Below, one piece after another: positions 5,332 through 5,827 of a stretch of DNA of 5,827 nt (position 1 is its first letter; the number at the start of each line of letters is the position of its first letter). A program made the translations under genes and the position numbers. The notes under the pieces are model-generated. The model had not been told where the DNA came from. It did not search any database and saw only the letters and a program-made list of their open reading frames with translations. The stretch spans positions 1 through 5,827 of the forward strand of contig JAEDHF010000114.1 in assembly GCA_016297165.1 (NCBI GenBank). Direction: 5' to 3'. The DNA comes from Oscillospiraceae bacterium (GTDB lineage Bacteria; Bacillota; Clostridia; Oscillospirales; Ruminococcaceae).

Positions 5332-5827
5332 GGCTTACGGAAAGGTTAATCTGTGGCTCGATATAACGGGAAGGCTGGATAACGGATATCATAGCCTTAA
5401 TACCGTAATGAGAAGAATTGACCTTTTCGATGAAATTGAGCTTAAAACGGGGGATAAGGGGATAAAGGTAAGCTGTGATAATCCCTTTGTGCCCTCCGAT
5501 GAAAGAAATATTGCCTATAAAGCAGCGGCGTCCTTCTATGAAGCCACAGGTCTGCCTCCCGAGATTTCCATAGCTATAAAGAAAGTTATTCCCGTTGAGG
5601 CGGGGCTCGGCGGTTCGAGCACAGACGGAGCGGCGGTGCTTACTGCCCTCAACACCCTTTACGGCGATATTCTTTCTAAGGAAGAGCTTATCCGTATGGG
5701 TACAGTCCTCGGCGCAGACGTCCCCTTCTGTATAACGGGAGGAACGGCGAAATGCGGCGGTATCGGGGATATTATAACACCTATGGAAAGCGGAGAGCTT
5801 TATCTCGTAATAGTAAAGCCGAATTGT
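5315..5827 (+). CDS. ispE: 4-diphosphocytidyl-2-C-methyl-D-erythritol kinase, 3'-truncated by the window edge
   Basis: A GHMP-family kinase of the MEP isoprenoid pathway that phosphorylates CDP-methylerythritol at the 2-position with ATP. The first 171 residues are in view; the family is usually about 280-300, so about 60% is present. Visible motifs: AYGKVNL (7-13) with K10 and N12, NGYHSLNTVM (23-32) with H26, IDLFDEI (35-41), the glycine-rich ATP loop PVEAGLGGSSTDGAA (93-107), and GADVPFC (133-139) carrying the likely catalytic D135, followed by GGTA. With the ATG at 5315, K10, N12 and H26 fall at the same numbers as in the E. coli enzyme, which supports this start. It overlaps the aminotransferase gene by 17 nt and is therefore in the same operon. 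The ATP loop reads GGSSTDG instead of the commoner GGGSSDA, a mild variation. Its end and downstream neighbours are out of view. Confidence 0.95.
   Translation, partial: MNLMVKAYGKVNLWLDITGRLDNGYHSLNTVMRRIDLFDEIELKTGDKGIKVSCDNPFVPSDERNIAYKAAASFYEATGLPPEISIAIKKVIPVEAGLGGSSTDGAAVLTALNTLYGDILSKEELIRMGTVLGADVPFCITGGTAKCGGIGDIITPMESGELYLVIVKPNC

Overview
The window looks like chromosomal DNA from a low-to-moderate-GC Firmicute, most likely an anaerobic gut-type clostridium of the Ruminococcus/Oscillospiraceae kind. This placement is an inference. It rests on strong AGGAGG-type ribosome binding sites, sigma-A-like promoters with TATAAT boxes, GTG starts, the MEP-pathway gene ispE, the UPF0237-UPF0210 pair, and an Lrp/AsnC regulator coupled to a class I aminotransferase. 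I see no mobile element, phage gene, tRNA, rRNA or CRISPR array.

Layout: (1) Positions 1-959 (+) hold the C-terminal two thirds of a TrkH-type potassium uptake channel subunit, cut by the window edge. (2) A 12-bp perfect GC-rich hairpin (975-1002), nested in a longer imperfect dyad, separates it from a convergent gene pair and probably serves both strands as terminator. (3) A minus-strand two-gene operon, transcribed from about 2744 to 1023, encodes a small ACT-domain protein (2394-2663) and a PFL-fold UPF0210/DUF711 protein (1023-2378). It has a near-consensus promoter and a leader with an 8-bp inverted repeat. (4) The 197-bp divergent intergenic region (2664-2860) carries that promoter and a second, extended -10 promoter firing the other way. 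(5) A plus-strand operon runs from 2861 off the right edge: PHP-family (histidinol-phosphatase-like) phosphoesterase, Lrp/AsnC regulator, class I/II aminotransferase, and the first 171 codons of ispE. Its joints are 12 nt, a 4-nt overlap (GTGA) and a 17-nt overlap, so translation is probably coupled throughout.

Working together: the plus operon appears to join amino-acid metabolism (a phosphatase, an amino-acid-responsive regulator and a transaminase) to an isoprenoid kinase that probably shares only the transcript. The regulator-aminotransferase pair resembles the alaR-alaT pair of Bacillus subtilis, but the substrate is not readable here. The minus operon is the part with the least known biology: a putative small-molecule-sensing ACT protein beside a PFL-fold protein of unknown activity. 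Its arginine codon choice suggests higher expression than the PHP gene across the promoter region. Nothing here is a clear new defence or mobile system; most of the window is ordinary housekeeping sequence.
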